DNA from: Paenibacillus larvae subsp. larvae | GTDB taxonomy: Bacteria; Bacillota; Bacilli; Paenibacillales; NBRC-103111 | Length of the DNA: 64,000 bases | Direction of reading: 5' to 3' | Assembly: GCF_002003265.1 (NCBI RefSeq) | Contig: NZ_CP019687.1 | Location: 620,001-684,000, forward strand | Shown: positions 36,515 to 46,261 of the stretch, piece after piece | Layout of the letters: each line of letters opens with the position of its first letter | Position numbering within the stretch: the stretch's first letter is position 1 | Notes under the pieces: model-generated | Told to the model about the DNA's origin: nothing | The model's input: only the letters and a program-made list of their open reading frames with translations | Databases searched by the model: none | Position numbers and translations under genes: made by a program

Positions 36515-36998
36515 AAATAGGTATTTTCTAATTGGTCTTGGTTCCGGGTTAATTGCGGGAGCTCTATTGCTGCAGCTGATGAACGTTGCCGTACAGCCGG
36601 TACAGTCCCCCCATACAGCGGGAGTGAGTCCTAAAGAAATGGATCCCGCTTCTTTAAAGGAAGCTGCAAAATCTTATTACCAGATTTTTGATAAACAAGA
36701 GAAAGTATATACCCAAGATCAGTTTAAAGAAGAGTTAAGCAAACAGCTGGAAGGTGAGGCAGCACATAAAGAAGAAAAAGCCGGCGGGAAGCAAGGATAT
36801 TTATATGTCGCCTCAAACATGGACTCCAAATCGGTCAGTGACCTTCTTGAAAAAATGGGATTCGTTCAGGACAGCAAAGAGCTTCAGCAGGAGCTTAATA
36901 ATAGGAACCTGCAAACTAAAATCCAGACCGGGCTGCATCATTTTGAAGGACAGCCTTCACTGGATGAGATCATCACCAATTTGACTACCTTACCATAA
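36507..36998 (+). CDS. Single-pass membrane protein with an MltG-like LysM-type domain
   Basis: A 163-aa protein with an N-terminal membrane segment (FLIGLGSGLIAGALLLQLM). Its C-terminal stretch (about residues 98-160: YVASNMDSKSVSDLLEKMGF, then HFEGQPSLDEIITNLT) resembles the LysM-like subdomain at the front of endolytic transglycosylase MltG. No catalytic glutamate domain follows, so it is not an enzyme of that class. GTG start with CAGGAGG upstream. It is the last gene before the operon terminator. Confidence 0.6.
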   Translation: MFKNRYFLIGLGSGLIAGALLLQLMNVAVQPVQSPHTAGVSPKEMDPASLKEAAKSYYQIFDKQEKVYTQDQFKEELSKQLEGEAAHKEEKAGGKQGYLYVASNMDSKSVSDLLEKMGFVQDSKELQQELNNRNLQTKIQTGLHHFEGQPSLDEIITNLTTLP

Positions 36999-37041
36999 AA
37001 CAGGCTGTCGCAGTCGCAGAAAGGCGCCTGTTTTTCTGTTT
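36999..37041 (+). terminator. Rho-independent terminator ending the fla/che operon
   Basis: ACAGGC (37000-37005) pairs with GCCTGT (37026-37031), followed by TTTTTCTGTTT. It isolates the long operon from rpsB. Confidence 0.85.
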
Positions 37042-37071
37042 AAATTCGTTTTGACACGGATAGCCAAAGTG

Positions 37072-37100
37072 TTGCAACGGGTTCGCAGTTGTGGTATATT
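37072..37100 (+). promoter_or_regulatory. Sigma-A promoter for rpsB, extended -10
   Basis: TTGCAA (37072-37077), a 17-nt spacer and TATATT (37095-37100), with TG one base before the -10. Initiation near 37107 leaves an untranslated leader of about 120 nt. That leader could hold r-protein control, but no known motif was recognised. Confidence 0.8.
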
Positions 37101-37226
37101 TGTTGACGGTGTTATTACATACGTCTGTCAATTTGCTTAATGGTGCTTGCTGAAAGGCGAGTTTTAAGTAAAGATGCGATGGGCGGAGGATCACTATAAA
37201 ACCATTTTTAGAGGAGGTGTGTGAGG

Positions 37227-37925
37227 ATGGCAGTTATCTCCATGAAACAGCTGCTTGAAGCTGGGGTACACTTCGGTCACCAAACCCGTCGTTGGAACCC
37301 GAAAATGGACAAATACATCTTCACCGAAAGAAACGGAATTTACATCATTGACCTGCAAAAGACAGTTAAGAAAGTTGAGGAAGCTTACAACTTTGTTAAA
37401 TCTCTTGCTGAAGAGAATGGAACCATTCTTTTCGTAGGTACAAAGAAACAGGCCCAAGACTCTGTAAAAGAAGAAGCCGAACGTTGCGGTATGTTCTATA
37501 TCAACCAACGTTGGCTTGGCGGTACACTGACAAACTTCCAAACTATTCAAAAGCGGATCAATCGTCTTCGTGAACTGGAAAAAATGGAAGAGGACGGAAC
37601 TTTCGACTTGCTGCCTAAAAAAGAAGTTATCCTTCTGCGCAAAGAAAAAGACCGTCTTGAGAAATTCCTTGGCGGTATTAAAGGCATGAAAGGCTTGCCA
37701 AGTGCATTGTTCGTCATCGACCCGCGCAAAGAACGCATCGCAGTTGCTGAAGCCCGTAAATTGGGTATCCCGATCGTAGGTATCGTGGACACTAACTGTG
37801 ATCCGGATGAAATTGATTACGTGATTCCTGGTAACGACGATGCAATTCGCGCTGTCAAGCTTCTCACTGCTAAGATGGCAGACGCTGTAATTGAGTCTCA
37901 CCAAGGTGAAGAAACAACTGCTTAA
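37227..37925 (+). CDS. rpsB: Ribosomal protein uS2
   Basis: Small-subunit protein S2, 232 aa. The family opening is [20 protein letters not shown], with later [16 protein letters not shown] and the [20 protein letters not shown]-type core. ATG 37227 is chosen over the in-frame GTG 37221 because GAGGAGGTG lies at the right distance. A strong terminator follows, then tsf. Confidence 0.98.
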   Translation: MAVISMKQLLEAGVHFGHQTRRWNPKMDKYIFTERNGIYIIDLQKTVKKVEEAYNFVKSLAEENGTILFVGTKKQAQDSVKEEAERCGMFYINQRWLGGTLTNFQTIQKRINRLRELEKMEEDGTFDLLPKKEVILLRKEKDRLEKFLGGIKGMKGLPSALFVIDPRKERIAVAEARKLGIPIVGIVDTNCDPDEIDYVIPGNDDAIRAVKLLTAKMADAVIESHQGEETTA

Positions 37926-37941
37926 TTGATATAAGCGAAAG

Positions 37942-37990
37942 AAAAAAGGGTGGGTTGAAGGTGCTTAAGCCTATCACCCACCCTTTTTTT
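37942..37990 (+). terminator. Rho-independent terminator between rpsB and tsf
   Basis: AAAAAAGGGTGGGT (37942-37955) pairs with ACCCACCCTTTTTTT (37976-37990). The A and T runs make it work in both directions. It may reduce tsf expression relative to rpsB. Confidence 0.9.
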
Positions 37991-38056
37991 AAAAGATAAG
38001 CTCTTTGAGCAGTATCTTATTCAAGTACTTACGTAAACTATTCGGGAGGTTCCAAA

Positions 38057-38707
38057 ATGGCAATTACCGCAGCTATGGTAAAAGAACTGCGCGAGAAAAC
38101 AGGCGCAGGTATGTTAGATTGTAAAAAAGCACTGGATGAAGCAAACGGTGACGTTGCTAAAGCAACCGAGCTTCTTCGTGAAAAAGGCCTTGCTGCCGCA
38201 GCGAAAAAAGCCGGACGTGTAGCCACGGAAGGTATGGTTGAATCCTATATTCATGCAGGCGGACGTATCGGAGTTCTGGTTGAAGTAAACTGCGAAACCG
38301 ACTTTGTTGCCAAAACAGACAATTTCCGTGCCCTGGTAAAAGATATCGCTATGCAGATCGCAGCGGCAAACCCGACTTATGTTCGCCGCGAAGAAGTGCC
38401 TCAGGAAGCGATCGAGAAAGAAAAGGAAATCTTGAAAGCCCAGGCTTTGAACGAAGGTAAACCAGCCCATATCGTTGAGAAAATGGTGGAAGGCCGCATG
38501 AGCAAATACTATGAAGAAGTTTGCCTGCTTGAACAAGCTTTCATTAAAGATCCGGATAAAACCGTTGAAACTCTTTTGAAAGAGAAGATCGGTCAAATCG
38601 GTGAAAACATTTCTGTTCGTCGTTTCGTTCGTTTCGAGCTGGGTGAAGGTCTTGAGAAGAAACAGGACAACTTCGTTGAAGAAGTTATGGCTCAAGCGAA
38701 ACTTTAA
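38057..38707 (+). CDS. tsf: Elongation factor Ts
   Basis: Nucleotide-exchange factor for EF-Tu, 216 aa, the short Firmicutes-type length. The N-terminal UBA-like motif is [19 protein letters not shown], and the core motif [12 protein letters not shown] is present. GGGAGG precedes the ATG. Confidence 0.98.
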   Translation: MAITAAMVKELREKTGAGMLDCKKALDEANGDVAKATELLREKGLAAAAKKAGRVATEGMVESYIHAGGRIGVLVEVNCETDFVAKTDNFRALVKDIAMQIAAANPTYVRREEVPQEAIEKEKEILKAQALNEGKPAHIVEKMVEGRMSKYYEEVCLLEQAFIKDPDKTVETLLKEKIGQIGENISVRRFVRFELGEGLEKKQDNFVEEVMAQAKL

Positions 38708-38722
38708 TAGGCAACCCGAAAT

Positions 38723-38751
38723 AGGAACACACACCGTGTTCCTTCTTTTTT
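38723..38751 (+). terminator. Rho-independent terminator after tsf
   Basis: AGGAACAC (38723-38730) and GTGTTCCT (38736-38743) enclose a 5-nt loop, followed by TCTTTTTT. Confidence 0.9.
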
Positions 38752-38767
38752 AAAATAAAGTATTCAG

Positions 38768-38888
38768 TTGAATCAATTTCATCATACAACTGGTGAGCGC
38801 TTAATCGAAAAGATATAGATAAATACGGTCCGGATTTAACTATATCTTGTACCCGTTTGGATGAAAATCTAAGTTATGAAATGGATTC
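38768..38888 (+). repeat. Palindromic intergenic repeat, copy B (upstream of pyrH)
   Basis: The left end TTGAATCAATTTCATCAT (38768) and right end AAGTTATGAAATGGATTCA (38870-38888) match copy A. Here they enclose about 78 nt, which contain a second nested stem (AAGATATAG with CTATATCTT). It is therefore a longer, probably more complete member of the family. It fills most of the tsf-pyrH gap, so any pyrH promoter would have to lie in or beside it; none was convincing. Confidence 0.8.
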
Positions 38889-38904
38889 ATTTAAGAAATG
38901 ATAA

Positions 38905-39660
<756 letters not shown>

Positions 39661-39663
39661 TTC

Positions 39664-40218
39664 ATGCCTCAATCAGTGAAAATAAATGCGGAAGACCGTA
39701 TGCAAAAAGCAGTAGCAGCTCTTCAAAAAGAGCTGGTTTCACTTCGTGCGGGCCGTGCTACTCCAGCACTGCTTGATCGTGTTCAAGTGGAGTATTACGG
39801 AGCAATGACGCCCCTGAATCAGCTGGCGAACATTAATGTGCCGGATCCCCGCACTCTACTCATCCAACCTTGGGACAAAAGTTCTTTAGGTGCTATTGAG
39901 AAGGCGATTTTGAAATCTGAGCTGGGATTAACTCCTACAAGCGACGGTACAATGATTCGTCTTACGATCCCGCCGCTAACAGAGGAGAGACGGCTGGAAT
40001 TGGTTAAAATGACAAAAAAATACGGAGAAGACGCGAAAGTGGCCATCCGCAACATCCGCCGTGATTCGAATGAAAGTATTAAAAAGATGGAAAAAACGGA
40101 GATTTCAGAAGATGAATCCAGGCGTCATCAGGATGATATTCAGAAATCAACCGACAAATATATTGCAGAAGTAGATAAAGTACTGGCTGCGAAAGAAAAA
40201 GAAATTATGGAAGTCTAG
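39664..40218 (+). CDS. frr: Ribosome recycling factor
   Basis: Splits post-termination ribosomes with EF-G; 184 aa, the standard length. Conserved stretches are [20 protein letters not shown] and [17 protein letters not shown]. The C-terminal helical bundle is complete. Confidence 0.98.
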   Translation: MPQSVKINAEDRMQKAVAALQKELVSLRAGRATPALLDRVQVEYYGAMTPLNQLANINVPDPRTLLIQPWDKSSLGAIEKAILKSELGLTPTSDGTMIRLTIPPLTEERRLELVKMTKKYGEDAKVAIRNIRRDSNESIKKMEKTEISEDESRRHQDDIQKSTDKYIAEVDKVLAAKEKEIMEV

Positions 40219-40228
40219 CAACAAGTGA

Positions 40229-40264
40229 GGCCCCTTATCTATTGGTATAGCTGGGGGCTTTTCA
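40229..40264 (+). terminator. Weak terminator-like hairpin after frr
   Basis: GGCCCC pairs with GGGGGC across an 18-nt loop, followed by TTTTC. It is a moderate candidate and may allow readthrough into uppS. Confidence 0.5.
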
Positions 40265-40289
40265 TCTTTCCTTTAGTGGAGGAAAAAAG

Positions 40290-41066
40290 ATGTTCAATCC
40301 GTTAAAAAAATGGTTTGGGAACAGTTCCGGTCAGAAGGAGAAACCGGATGCTTCATCCCTTGATCTTGAGAACGTTCCGAAACATGTGGCGATTATCATG
40401 GATGGCAACGGTCGCTGGGCCAGGCAAAGAGGCTTGCCCCGGGTAGCCGGCCATCATTCAGGTATGAAAAATGTCAAAAAAATTACGATGGCCGCCAATG
40501 ACATCGGGGTACAGGTACTTACGATGTATGCGTTCTCGACTGAGAATTGGAAGAGACCAAAGGAAGAAGTGGAGTTTTTGATGAAACTGCCGCAGGAATT
40601 CTTCCCTTTGGAAATTGATGAACTTATAGAAAATAATGTTCGCGTTCATATGACAGGCTGGTGTGAAGGACTGCCGGACCATACGCTAAAGGCGGTCGAG
40701 GGTGCCATTGAACGCACGAAGCACAATACCGGTCTTATTCTTAACTTCGCCCTTAATTATGGCGGACGGAAAGAGCTTCTTTCCGGCGTCCATGAAGTGG
40801 TTCGGGATGTGAAATCCGGTAAACTTGATCTGTCGCAGCTCGACGAAGAAACTTTTTCCGGGTATATGCTGACCGCAGGCTTGCCTGATCCGGATTTATT
40901 GATCCGTACAAGTGGCGAGCTGAGATTAAGCAATTTCCTCTTATGGCAGCTGGCCTATACGGAACTATGGTTCACAGATGCCTACTGGCCAGAATTTACT
41001 GAATCTCATTTTTATCAAGCTATTGCGGAATATCAACGTCGTGCAAGGCGGTATGGCGCGGTATAA
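40290..41066 (+). CDS. uppS: Undecaprenyl diphosphate synthase
   Basis: Makes the C55 lipid carrier for cell-wall synthesis by cis-addition of isoprene units; 258 aa. The catalytic-substrate motif is HVAIIMDGNGRWARQRGLP, and others are TMYAFSTENWKRP and LIRTSGELRLSNFLLWQ. It heads the uppS-cdsA-dxr group. Confidence 0.98.
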   Translation: MFNPLKKWFGNSSGQKEKPDASSLDLENVPKHVAIIMDGNGRWARQRGLPRVAGHHSGMKNVKKITMAANDIGVQVLTMYAFSTENWKRPKEEVEFLMKLPQEFFPLEIDELIENNVRVHMTGWCEGLPDHTLKAVEGAIERTKHNTGLILNFALNYGGRKELLSGVHEVVRDVKSGKLDLSQLDEETFSGYMLTAGLPDPDLLIRTSGELRLSNFLLWQLAYTELWFTDAYWPEFTESHFYQAIAEYQRRARRYGAV

Positions 41067-41089
41067 TTACGGTTTGGAGGTAGTATCTT

Positions 41090-41878
41090 TTGAAGCAGCG
41101 TATTGTCACAGGTGTGGTTGCCGGTGCTGGATTCATTGCTCTGTTAATTCTCGGCTCCTATTGGTATGCCGCTTTACTCTTGCTCATGGCAATTATCGGC
41201 TATGACGAATTTGTCCGGATGATTCATATGAAAGCAAACAAGGGAACGTATGCAGCAGGCTGGCTGGGGTTGATCGTGCTTACAATTCCCTGGAGCCTGA
41301 CAGGATGGTCTTTTCAACCTGATACTTCTGCAGTCATCTGGCTGCTGATGTTTGTTTTGCTCGCCATAACGGTTTTGTCCAAAAATAAAATTACAATCGA
41401 TCAGATTGCCCTCCTCTTTATTGGAGTAGTTTACATAGGGATTGGGTTTTATTATATGATCCTGACGCGTCTTGAAAATGGCTTGTTCTGGACACTGCTC
41501 ATCTTTCTTTGCATATGGGCTAGTGATGCAGGAGCTTATTTTGTCGGATCAAAGCTGGGGAAACACCCGCTTTGGCCGGTTATAAGCCCTAAAAAGTCTG
41601 TGGAGGGTTCCATTGGCGGTGTAATTATTGCCGCAATCGTAGCAGTAGCTTTTGCGTTATATGATCCGGAACTGCTTTCAATCGGACGGGCAGCCCTGCT
41701 TGGTGTTGTTATCGCTGTAGTAGGCCAGCTGGGAGATTTAATCCAATCGGCATATAAACGGGTCAAAGGCATTAAAGATACAGGCGCCATCCTTCCGGGG
41801 CACGGGGGCATACTCGACCGTGTGGACAGCTGGCTTATCGTCTTTCCTATCGTTCACTTGCTGTCTTTGCTTCCATAA
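41090..41878 (+). CDS. cdsA: Phosphatidate cytidylyltransferase
   Basis: Integral membrane enzyme that makes CDP-diacylglycerol for phospholipid synthesis; 262 aa with about seven membrane segments. The signature SVEGSIGG is followed later by LGDLIQSAYKRVKGIKD and PGHGGILDRVDS. It starts at TTG with TTGGAGG upstream. Confidence 0.96.
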   Translation: MKQRIVTGVVAGAGFIALLILGSYWYAALLLLMAIIGYDEFVRMIHMKANKGTYAAGWLGLIVLTIPWSLTGWSFQPDTSAVIWLLMFVLLAITVLSKNKITIDQIALLFIGVVYIGIGFYYMILTRLENGLFWTLLIFLCIWASDAGAYFVGSKLGKHPLWPVISPKKSVEGSIGGVIIAAIVAVAFALYDPELLSIGRAALLGVVIAVVGQLGDLIQSAYKRVKGIKDTGAILPGHGGILDRVDSWLIVFPIVHLLSLLP

Positions 41879-41911
41879 GTTTTAGGGGAAATTCAGGAAA
41901 CGGAGATGCTT

Positions 41912-43063
41912 ATGCTAACAACAAAATCAATTTCAATACTCGGATCAACAGGTTCAATAGGAACCCAAACGCTAGAGGTGGTCGAAAATCACCCGGAATT
42001 GTTCACCGTTAAAGCATTGGCAGGAGGACGTAATATTAATTTACTTGCTGAGCAGGCCAGAAAGTTTAGTCCGGAGATGATTTCGGTTGCCGACAAGAAA
42101 CTCGCGGAACAAATAAAATCTCTGGTTCCGCCGGATACGAAAGTTTTCTATGGCGAAGAAGGGTTGATCGAAGCGGCGGCGGGGACGGATGCGGATGTGA
42201 CACTAACGGCAGTTGTGGGAAGCCAAGGTCTAAAGCCAACTCTTGCTGCCATAGAATCAGGTAAACAAATTGCACTCGCCAACAAGGAGACCCTGGTAAG
42301 TGCCGGACATCTGGTTACGGAAGCAGCCCGGAAGCATAAAGTTACTCTGCTCCCCCTAGATAGTGAGCACTCTGCTATTTTTCAATGCCTAAACGGAGAA
42401 AACAGCAAAGACGTTCGTGCTATTACGTTAACGGCTTCAGGCGGTTCTTTTCGGGACAAAACCCGTGATCAGCTGCAGGGAGTCACAGTGAAGGAAGCAT
42501 TGAACCATCCGAACTGGTCAATGGGAGCAAAAGTAACGATTGATTCGGCAACAATGGTTAATAAAGGACTGGAAGTAATTGAAGCTCACTGGCTTTTCGG
42601 GGTTCCTTATGGACAAATTGAAGTTATGATCCATCCCGAGAGTATTATCCACTCTTATGTCGAATTCCAAGACTACAGTATTATAGCTCAATTGGGTCTT
42701 CCTGATATGAGAATTCCGATTCAATATGCCCTAACCTTTCCTAAGCGCCTGCCGTCTCCAGGTAAGAGTCTTAACCTTGCCGAGATCGGCAAGCTGCATT
42801 TTCAAAGGATGGACTTTGACCGTTTTCCATGCCTTAGAATGGCATATGAATGCGGAAAGGCTGGAGGTACAGCCACAACCGTATTCAATGCAGCTAATGA
42901 AGTGGCAGTTGCCCGGTTTTTAAAAGGTGAAATTTCTTTCCTCAAAATTGAAGATTTGATTGAACGTACGCTAAATGCGCATAATCCGGAAACAATGCCG
43001 TCTTTGGAGGAGATAACAGAAGCAGATTCATGGGCTAGAACATTTGCCTCGCAAATCCGTTAA
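41912..43063 (+). CDS. dxr: 1-deoxy-D-xylulose 5-phosphate reductoisomerase
   Basis: Committed step of the MEP isoprenoid pathway, yielding 2-C-methylerythritol 4-phosphate, which fits its place next to uppS. It is 383 aa. The NADPH motif is [13 protein letters not shown], active-site motifs are [23 protein letters not shown] and TASGGSFRD, and [15 protein letters not shown] follows. ATG 41906 is an alternative start. Confidence 0.97.
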   Translation: MLTTKSISILGSTGSIGTQTLEVVENHPELFTVKALAGGRNINLLAEQARKFSPEMISVADKKLAEQIKSLVPPDTKVFYGEEGLIEAAAGTDADVTLTAVVGSQGLKPTLAAIESGKQIALANKETLVSAGHLVTEAARKHKVTLLPLDSEHSAIFQCLNGENSKDVRAITLTASGGSFRDKTRDQLQGVTVKEALNHPNWSMGAKVTIDSATMVNKGLEVIEAHWLFGVPYGQIEVMIHPESIIHSYVEFQDYSIIAQLGLPDMRIPIQYALTFPKRLPSPGKSLNLAEIGKLHFQRMDFDRFPCLRMAYECGKAGGTATTVFNAANEVAVARFLKGEISFLKIEDLIERTLNAHNPETMPSLEEITEADSWARTFASQIR

Positions 43064-43121
43064 GTTTCTCTGTAGGTCATATGGGGCAAAGAACCATAAA
43101 GAGTCAACTTGATTAGACGAG

Positions 43122-43156
43122 CCGTCAGCCGCGGTGCCGGTTGTCAGGCTCTTTTT
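43122..43156 (+). terminator. Rho-independent terminator after dxr
   Basis: GAGCCGTCA with an inner GC stem pairs with GTCAGGCTC, followed by TTTTTT. Confidence 0.8.
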
Positions 43157-43212
43157 TCAACAAGGGGAAAGTCAATTGAACCATTTCCCCGTACGCTTAA
43201 ATTAAAAATAAG

Positions 43213-43244
43213 CGAATCAATTTCATCATTTAGATTTCCATCCG
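43213..43244 (-). repeat. Palindromic intergenic repeat, copy C (partial, inverted)
   Basis: CGAATCAATTTCATCATTTAG followed by ATTTCCATCCGA matches the reverse complement of the right half of copy A (TGAATCAATTTCATAACTTAG, then ATATCCATCCGA). The other half is missing, so it is a truncated copy. Confidence 0.7.
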
Positions 43245-43400
43245 ACCGGATCTTTCTTAAACAGGAGGGTAAAGTTGTTACTGATTACTTCTAAACAGGA
43301 TCCCTCTCTCGTATACATGCCATAGGTTTGGTATGGCTTGTTTTAAACTTAGAAATAATGTTAATCTAAGACATATGACGCAAAGGAGGGATGGTGCGGC

Positions 43401-44654
43401 ATGATCGAAACCGCTTTGAAAGTGATCTTTCTATTTTTCGTCCTCGTATCTATCCACGAGTGGGGACATTTTTATTTTGCCAAGCGTGCCGGCATTTTGG
43501 TCCGCGAGTTTGCCATCGGATTTGGGCCAAAGCTGTTCTCTCATAAAAAAGGTGAAACCAGATATACGCTGCGCCTTCTTCCATTTGGCGGCTACTGCCG
43601 TATGGCCGGGGAAGACCCTGAAGTAGTAGAAGCGCAAAGCGGCCAAACCATTGCCGTGGAGTTAAATAATGAGGGGAAGATCGGCAAGATTTATCTGGAC
43701 CAGCTCGATCGAAGATCTCATGTTATTCAAGGGGTTATTGAAGAGATTGATCTCGAAAGAGAACTCTTTATCCGGCTGGATGTAGGAGGAGAATCTGTTC
43801 AATATCCTGTTCAAGAAGATGCCATGATCGTGGCCAAAGGCAAGGAAACCCAAATTGCCCCTTACGACCGGCAATACTCCAGCAAGACTGTCGGAGCACG
43901 TGCTTTATCCATAGTGATGGGACCAGTCATGAACTTTTTGCTTGCTATAGTCTTGTTCCTGATTCTGGTCATCATGAGCGGAGTCCCGACAAATGTAAAA
44001 ATGGACTCAGTGATGGCTAATCAGCCTGCTGCCAAAGCTGGCCTGAAAGCCGGGGATATTGTGATATCCGTTAACAACGAACCGATTGGTGCCGATCAGG
44101 ACAAGTTTAAAAGACTCATTCAGGCATCACCGGACCAAACGATGGATTGGTTAGTAAAACGCGGTAATGAAGAGATTCCTTTAAAGGTAACACCGGAACA
44201 AATTGATGGGACTATCATGGTAGGAGTGCGCATAACGGCGGATACAAGAACGGCTTCTTTCAAAGAAGTTATGACAGGCACCTACAATCATGTCGTCAAT
44301 TCTACGGTAGGCATCATGGACGGATTCAAAAAGCTGGTGCTGGGTGATTTCAAGATGGATGATCTTGGTGGTCCTGTCCGCATTGTGGAAGTTACCGGAC
44401 AATTTGCATCGGTTGGATTTTCTGCTTTCCTTTACTGGATGGCACTGCTCAGCCTTTACCTTGGAATATTCAACCTTCTTCCATTTCCGGCCTTGGACGG
44501 AAGCCGTCTTGTTTTCTTGGGTCTGGAGGCGGTCAGAGGGAAACCGGTCGATCCTAATAAAGAGGGGATGGTCCATTTCATCGGTTTTGCCATGTTGTTC
44601 ATGCTGATGATAGCCGTGACCTACAACGATATTTTAAGATTGATCAAACAGTAA
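43401..44654 (+). CDS. rseP: RseP (RasP), site-2 intramembrane metalloprotease
   Basis: Membrane zinc protease that cleaves anti-sigma factors and other membrane proteins. It is 417 aa. The zinc motif H19-E-W-G-H is in the first membrane segment. A PDZ domain (about residues 190-265: AAKAGLKAGDIVISVNNEPIG) follows, and the C-terminal NLLPFPALDGSRLVF segment supplies the third ligand. The block between residues 75 and 155 is long, as in other Bacillales homologues. Confidence 0.95.
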   Translation: MIETALKVIFLFFVLVSIHEWGHFYFAKRAGILVREFAIGFGPKLFSHKKGETRYTLRLLPFGGYCRMAGEDPEVVEAQSGQTIAVELNNEGKIGKIYLDQLDRRSHVIQGVIEEIDLERELFIRLDVGGESVQYPVQEDAMIVAKGKETQIAPYDRQYSSKTVGARALSIVMGPVMNFLLAIVLFLILVIMSGVPTNVKMDSVMANQPAAKAGLKAGDIVISVNNEPIGADQDKFKRLIQASPDQTMDWLVKRGNEEIPLKVTPEQIDGTIMVGVRITADTRTASFKEVMTGTYNHVVNSTVGIMDGFKKLVLGDFKMDDLGGPVRIVEVTGQFASVGFSAFLYWMALLSLYLGIFNLLPFPALDGSRLVFLGLEAVRGKPVDPNKEGMVHFIGFAMLFMLMIAVTYNDILRLIKQ

Positions 44655-44731
44655 TATAGTTTTACTATAGTATCAGTGTATGAAGTTGTCTGCCGCCGGG
44701 ACTGCCGGCAGCAGACTGTGAGGAGGAGCAT

Positions 44732-46177
44732 ATGTCGAAGGATAAGCAGTTTGTCAAAGAGATTACACCTCAGCAGGAGGACTTCTCGCAGTGGTATATT
44801 GATGTCATCAAAAAAGCGGATTTAATGAGTTATTCACCCGTTAGAGGCTGTATGGTTTTCAAACCGGACGGATATGAAATTTGGGAAAACTGCCAGCGCA
44901 TTTTGGATGATATGTTTAAGGAAACGGGTCATCGCAATGCTTATTTTCCGCTCTTTATTCCGGAAAGTTTTTTCCAGAAAGAGAAAGAACATGTGGAGGG
45001 TTTCAACCCTGAATTACCTTGGGTAACTGAAGCGGGTGGCGAAAAGCTGGAGGAACGGCTGGCAGTTCGTCCGACTTCAGAAACCATGGTAGGCCATATG
45101 TATGCGGAATGGATCAATTCCTACCGGGACCTTCCGCTGCTGATTAACCAATGGGCGAACGTAGTACGCTGGGAAAAAAGAACACTCCCATTCCTGCGAA
45201 CGAGCGAATTTTTATGGCAAGAAGGGCATACGGCACATGAGGATGAAGCGGATGCCAGAAAAGAAACGATGCAGATGCTGGAAATCTACCGAACCTTTGT
45301 CGAAGATTACTTGGCTATTCCTGTTATTACCGGACAAAAAACACCATCCGAAAAATTTGCCGGGGCTATCGATACGTACTCTATTGAAGCGATGATGAAG
45401 GACGGCAAAGCGGTACAGGCAGGCACATCGCATTACTTGGGAACGAATTTTGCTGAAGCATTTGATATTAAATTTTTGAATCGTGAAAATCAGCATGAGT
45501 TTGTTCATACCACATCCTGGGGAGTATCGACCCGCTTGATTGGTGCTATGATTATGGCTCACGGTGATGACCGCGGACTTGTGATGCCGCCGAAAGTTGC
45601 TCCGACCCAGGTTATTATGATTCCAATAGGACCGGCTAAGACCAGAGACCAGGTCCTCGCTAAGACATACGAACTTCAGACAGAGATCAAAAAAGCCGGT
45701 TTCCGGGTACGGGTGGACGCCCGTGAACAAAGTCCGGGCTGGAAGTTCAACGAATACGAAATGAGAGGGGTCCCGGTACGGGTAGAGCTTGGCCCCCGCG
45801 ATATGGAAAATGGACAGGTGATTCTTGTATCCCGTGTAACCGGAGAAAAGAAAGTGGTAGCACAGGATAACCTGGTTGAAGAGATCACCCGGCTTCTTGA
45901 TGAGGCCCATAACCAAATGTTTGCCAAAGCGAAGCAGTTCCTGGAAGAACATATGATCAGTGTGGATACACTGGATGAATTTAAAGCATTTTTGGAAGCC
46001 AAGCGCGGCTTTGCATTAGCCGGGTGGTGCGGTTCAGAAGCTTGTGAAGCTACAGTTAAGGATGAAACTGGTGCTACGAGCCGCAACATTCCATTTGAAC
46101 CAAGAGAACATAAATCCACGTGTCTCGTTTGCGGAGCACCTGCTAAGCATACGGTGGTATTCGGCAAATCTTATTAA
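44732..46177 (+). CDS. proS: Prolyl-tRNA synthetase, archaeal/eukaryotic-like type
   Basis: Charges tRNA-Pro. It is 481 aa, much shorter than the roughly 565 aa bacterial type, and lacks the editing insertion between motifs 2 and 3. Features of the archaeal/eukaryotic-like group are PVRGCMVFKPDGYEIWE, RPTSETM, LPLLINQWANVVRWEKRTLP-type motif 2, and a C-terminal zinc-type domain with GWCGSEACE and STCLVCGAPAKH. It ends in Tyr. It nevertheless occupies the usual rseP-proS-polC locus. Confidence 0.95.
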   Translation: MSKDKQFVKEITPQQEDFSQWYIDVIKKADLMSYSPVRGCMVFKPDGYEIWENCQRILDDMFKETGHRNAYFPLFIPESFFQKEKEHVEGFNPELPWVTEAGGEKLEERLAVRPTSETMVGHMYAEWINSYRDLPLLINQWANVVRWEKRTLPFLRTSEFLWQEGHTAHEDEADARKETMQMLEIYRTFVEDYLAIPVITGQKTPSEKFAGAIDTYSIEAMMKDGKAVQAGTSHYLGTNFAEAFDIKFLNRENQHEFVHTTSWGVSTRLIGAMIMAHGDDRGLVMPPKVAPTQVIMIPIGPAKTRDQVLAKTYELQTEIKKAGFRVRVDAREQSPGWKFNEYEMRGVPVRVELGPRDMENGQVILVSRVTGEKKVVAQDNLVEEITRLLDEAHNQMFAKAKQFLEEHMISVDTLDEFKAFLEAKRGFALAGWCGSEACEATVKDETGATSRNIPFEPREHKSTCLVCGAPAKHTVVFGKSY

Positions 46178-46261
46178 TCGGGCAGTCCGGGGCAAAAGAA
46201 TTTACTTTTGCCCTTTCTTATTGACTACTGCCAAACAGGCGGTAATACGGGGAGGATGGAC

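Larger units (their letters stand above)
43064..43400. other. Gene-free spacer between dxr and rseP
   Basis: This 337-bp spacer holds a terminator (43122-43156), repeat copy C (43213-43244), a well-spaced ribosome-binding site in front of a 16-codon reading frame (43275-43325) and a small CCATA/TATGG stem near 43320-43340. The rseP ribosome-binding site AAAGGAGGG lies near 43382. No convincing promoter was found. Confidence 0.6.

Noticed and set aside
37103-37125. TTGACG in the rpsB leader as a second promoter
   Set aside because: No -10 at 16-18 nt; the TTGCAA/TATATT pair is far better.
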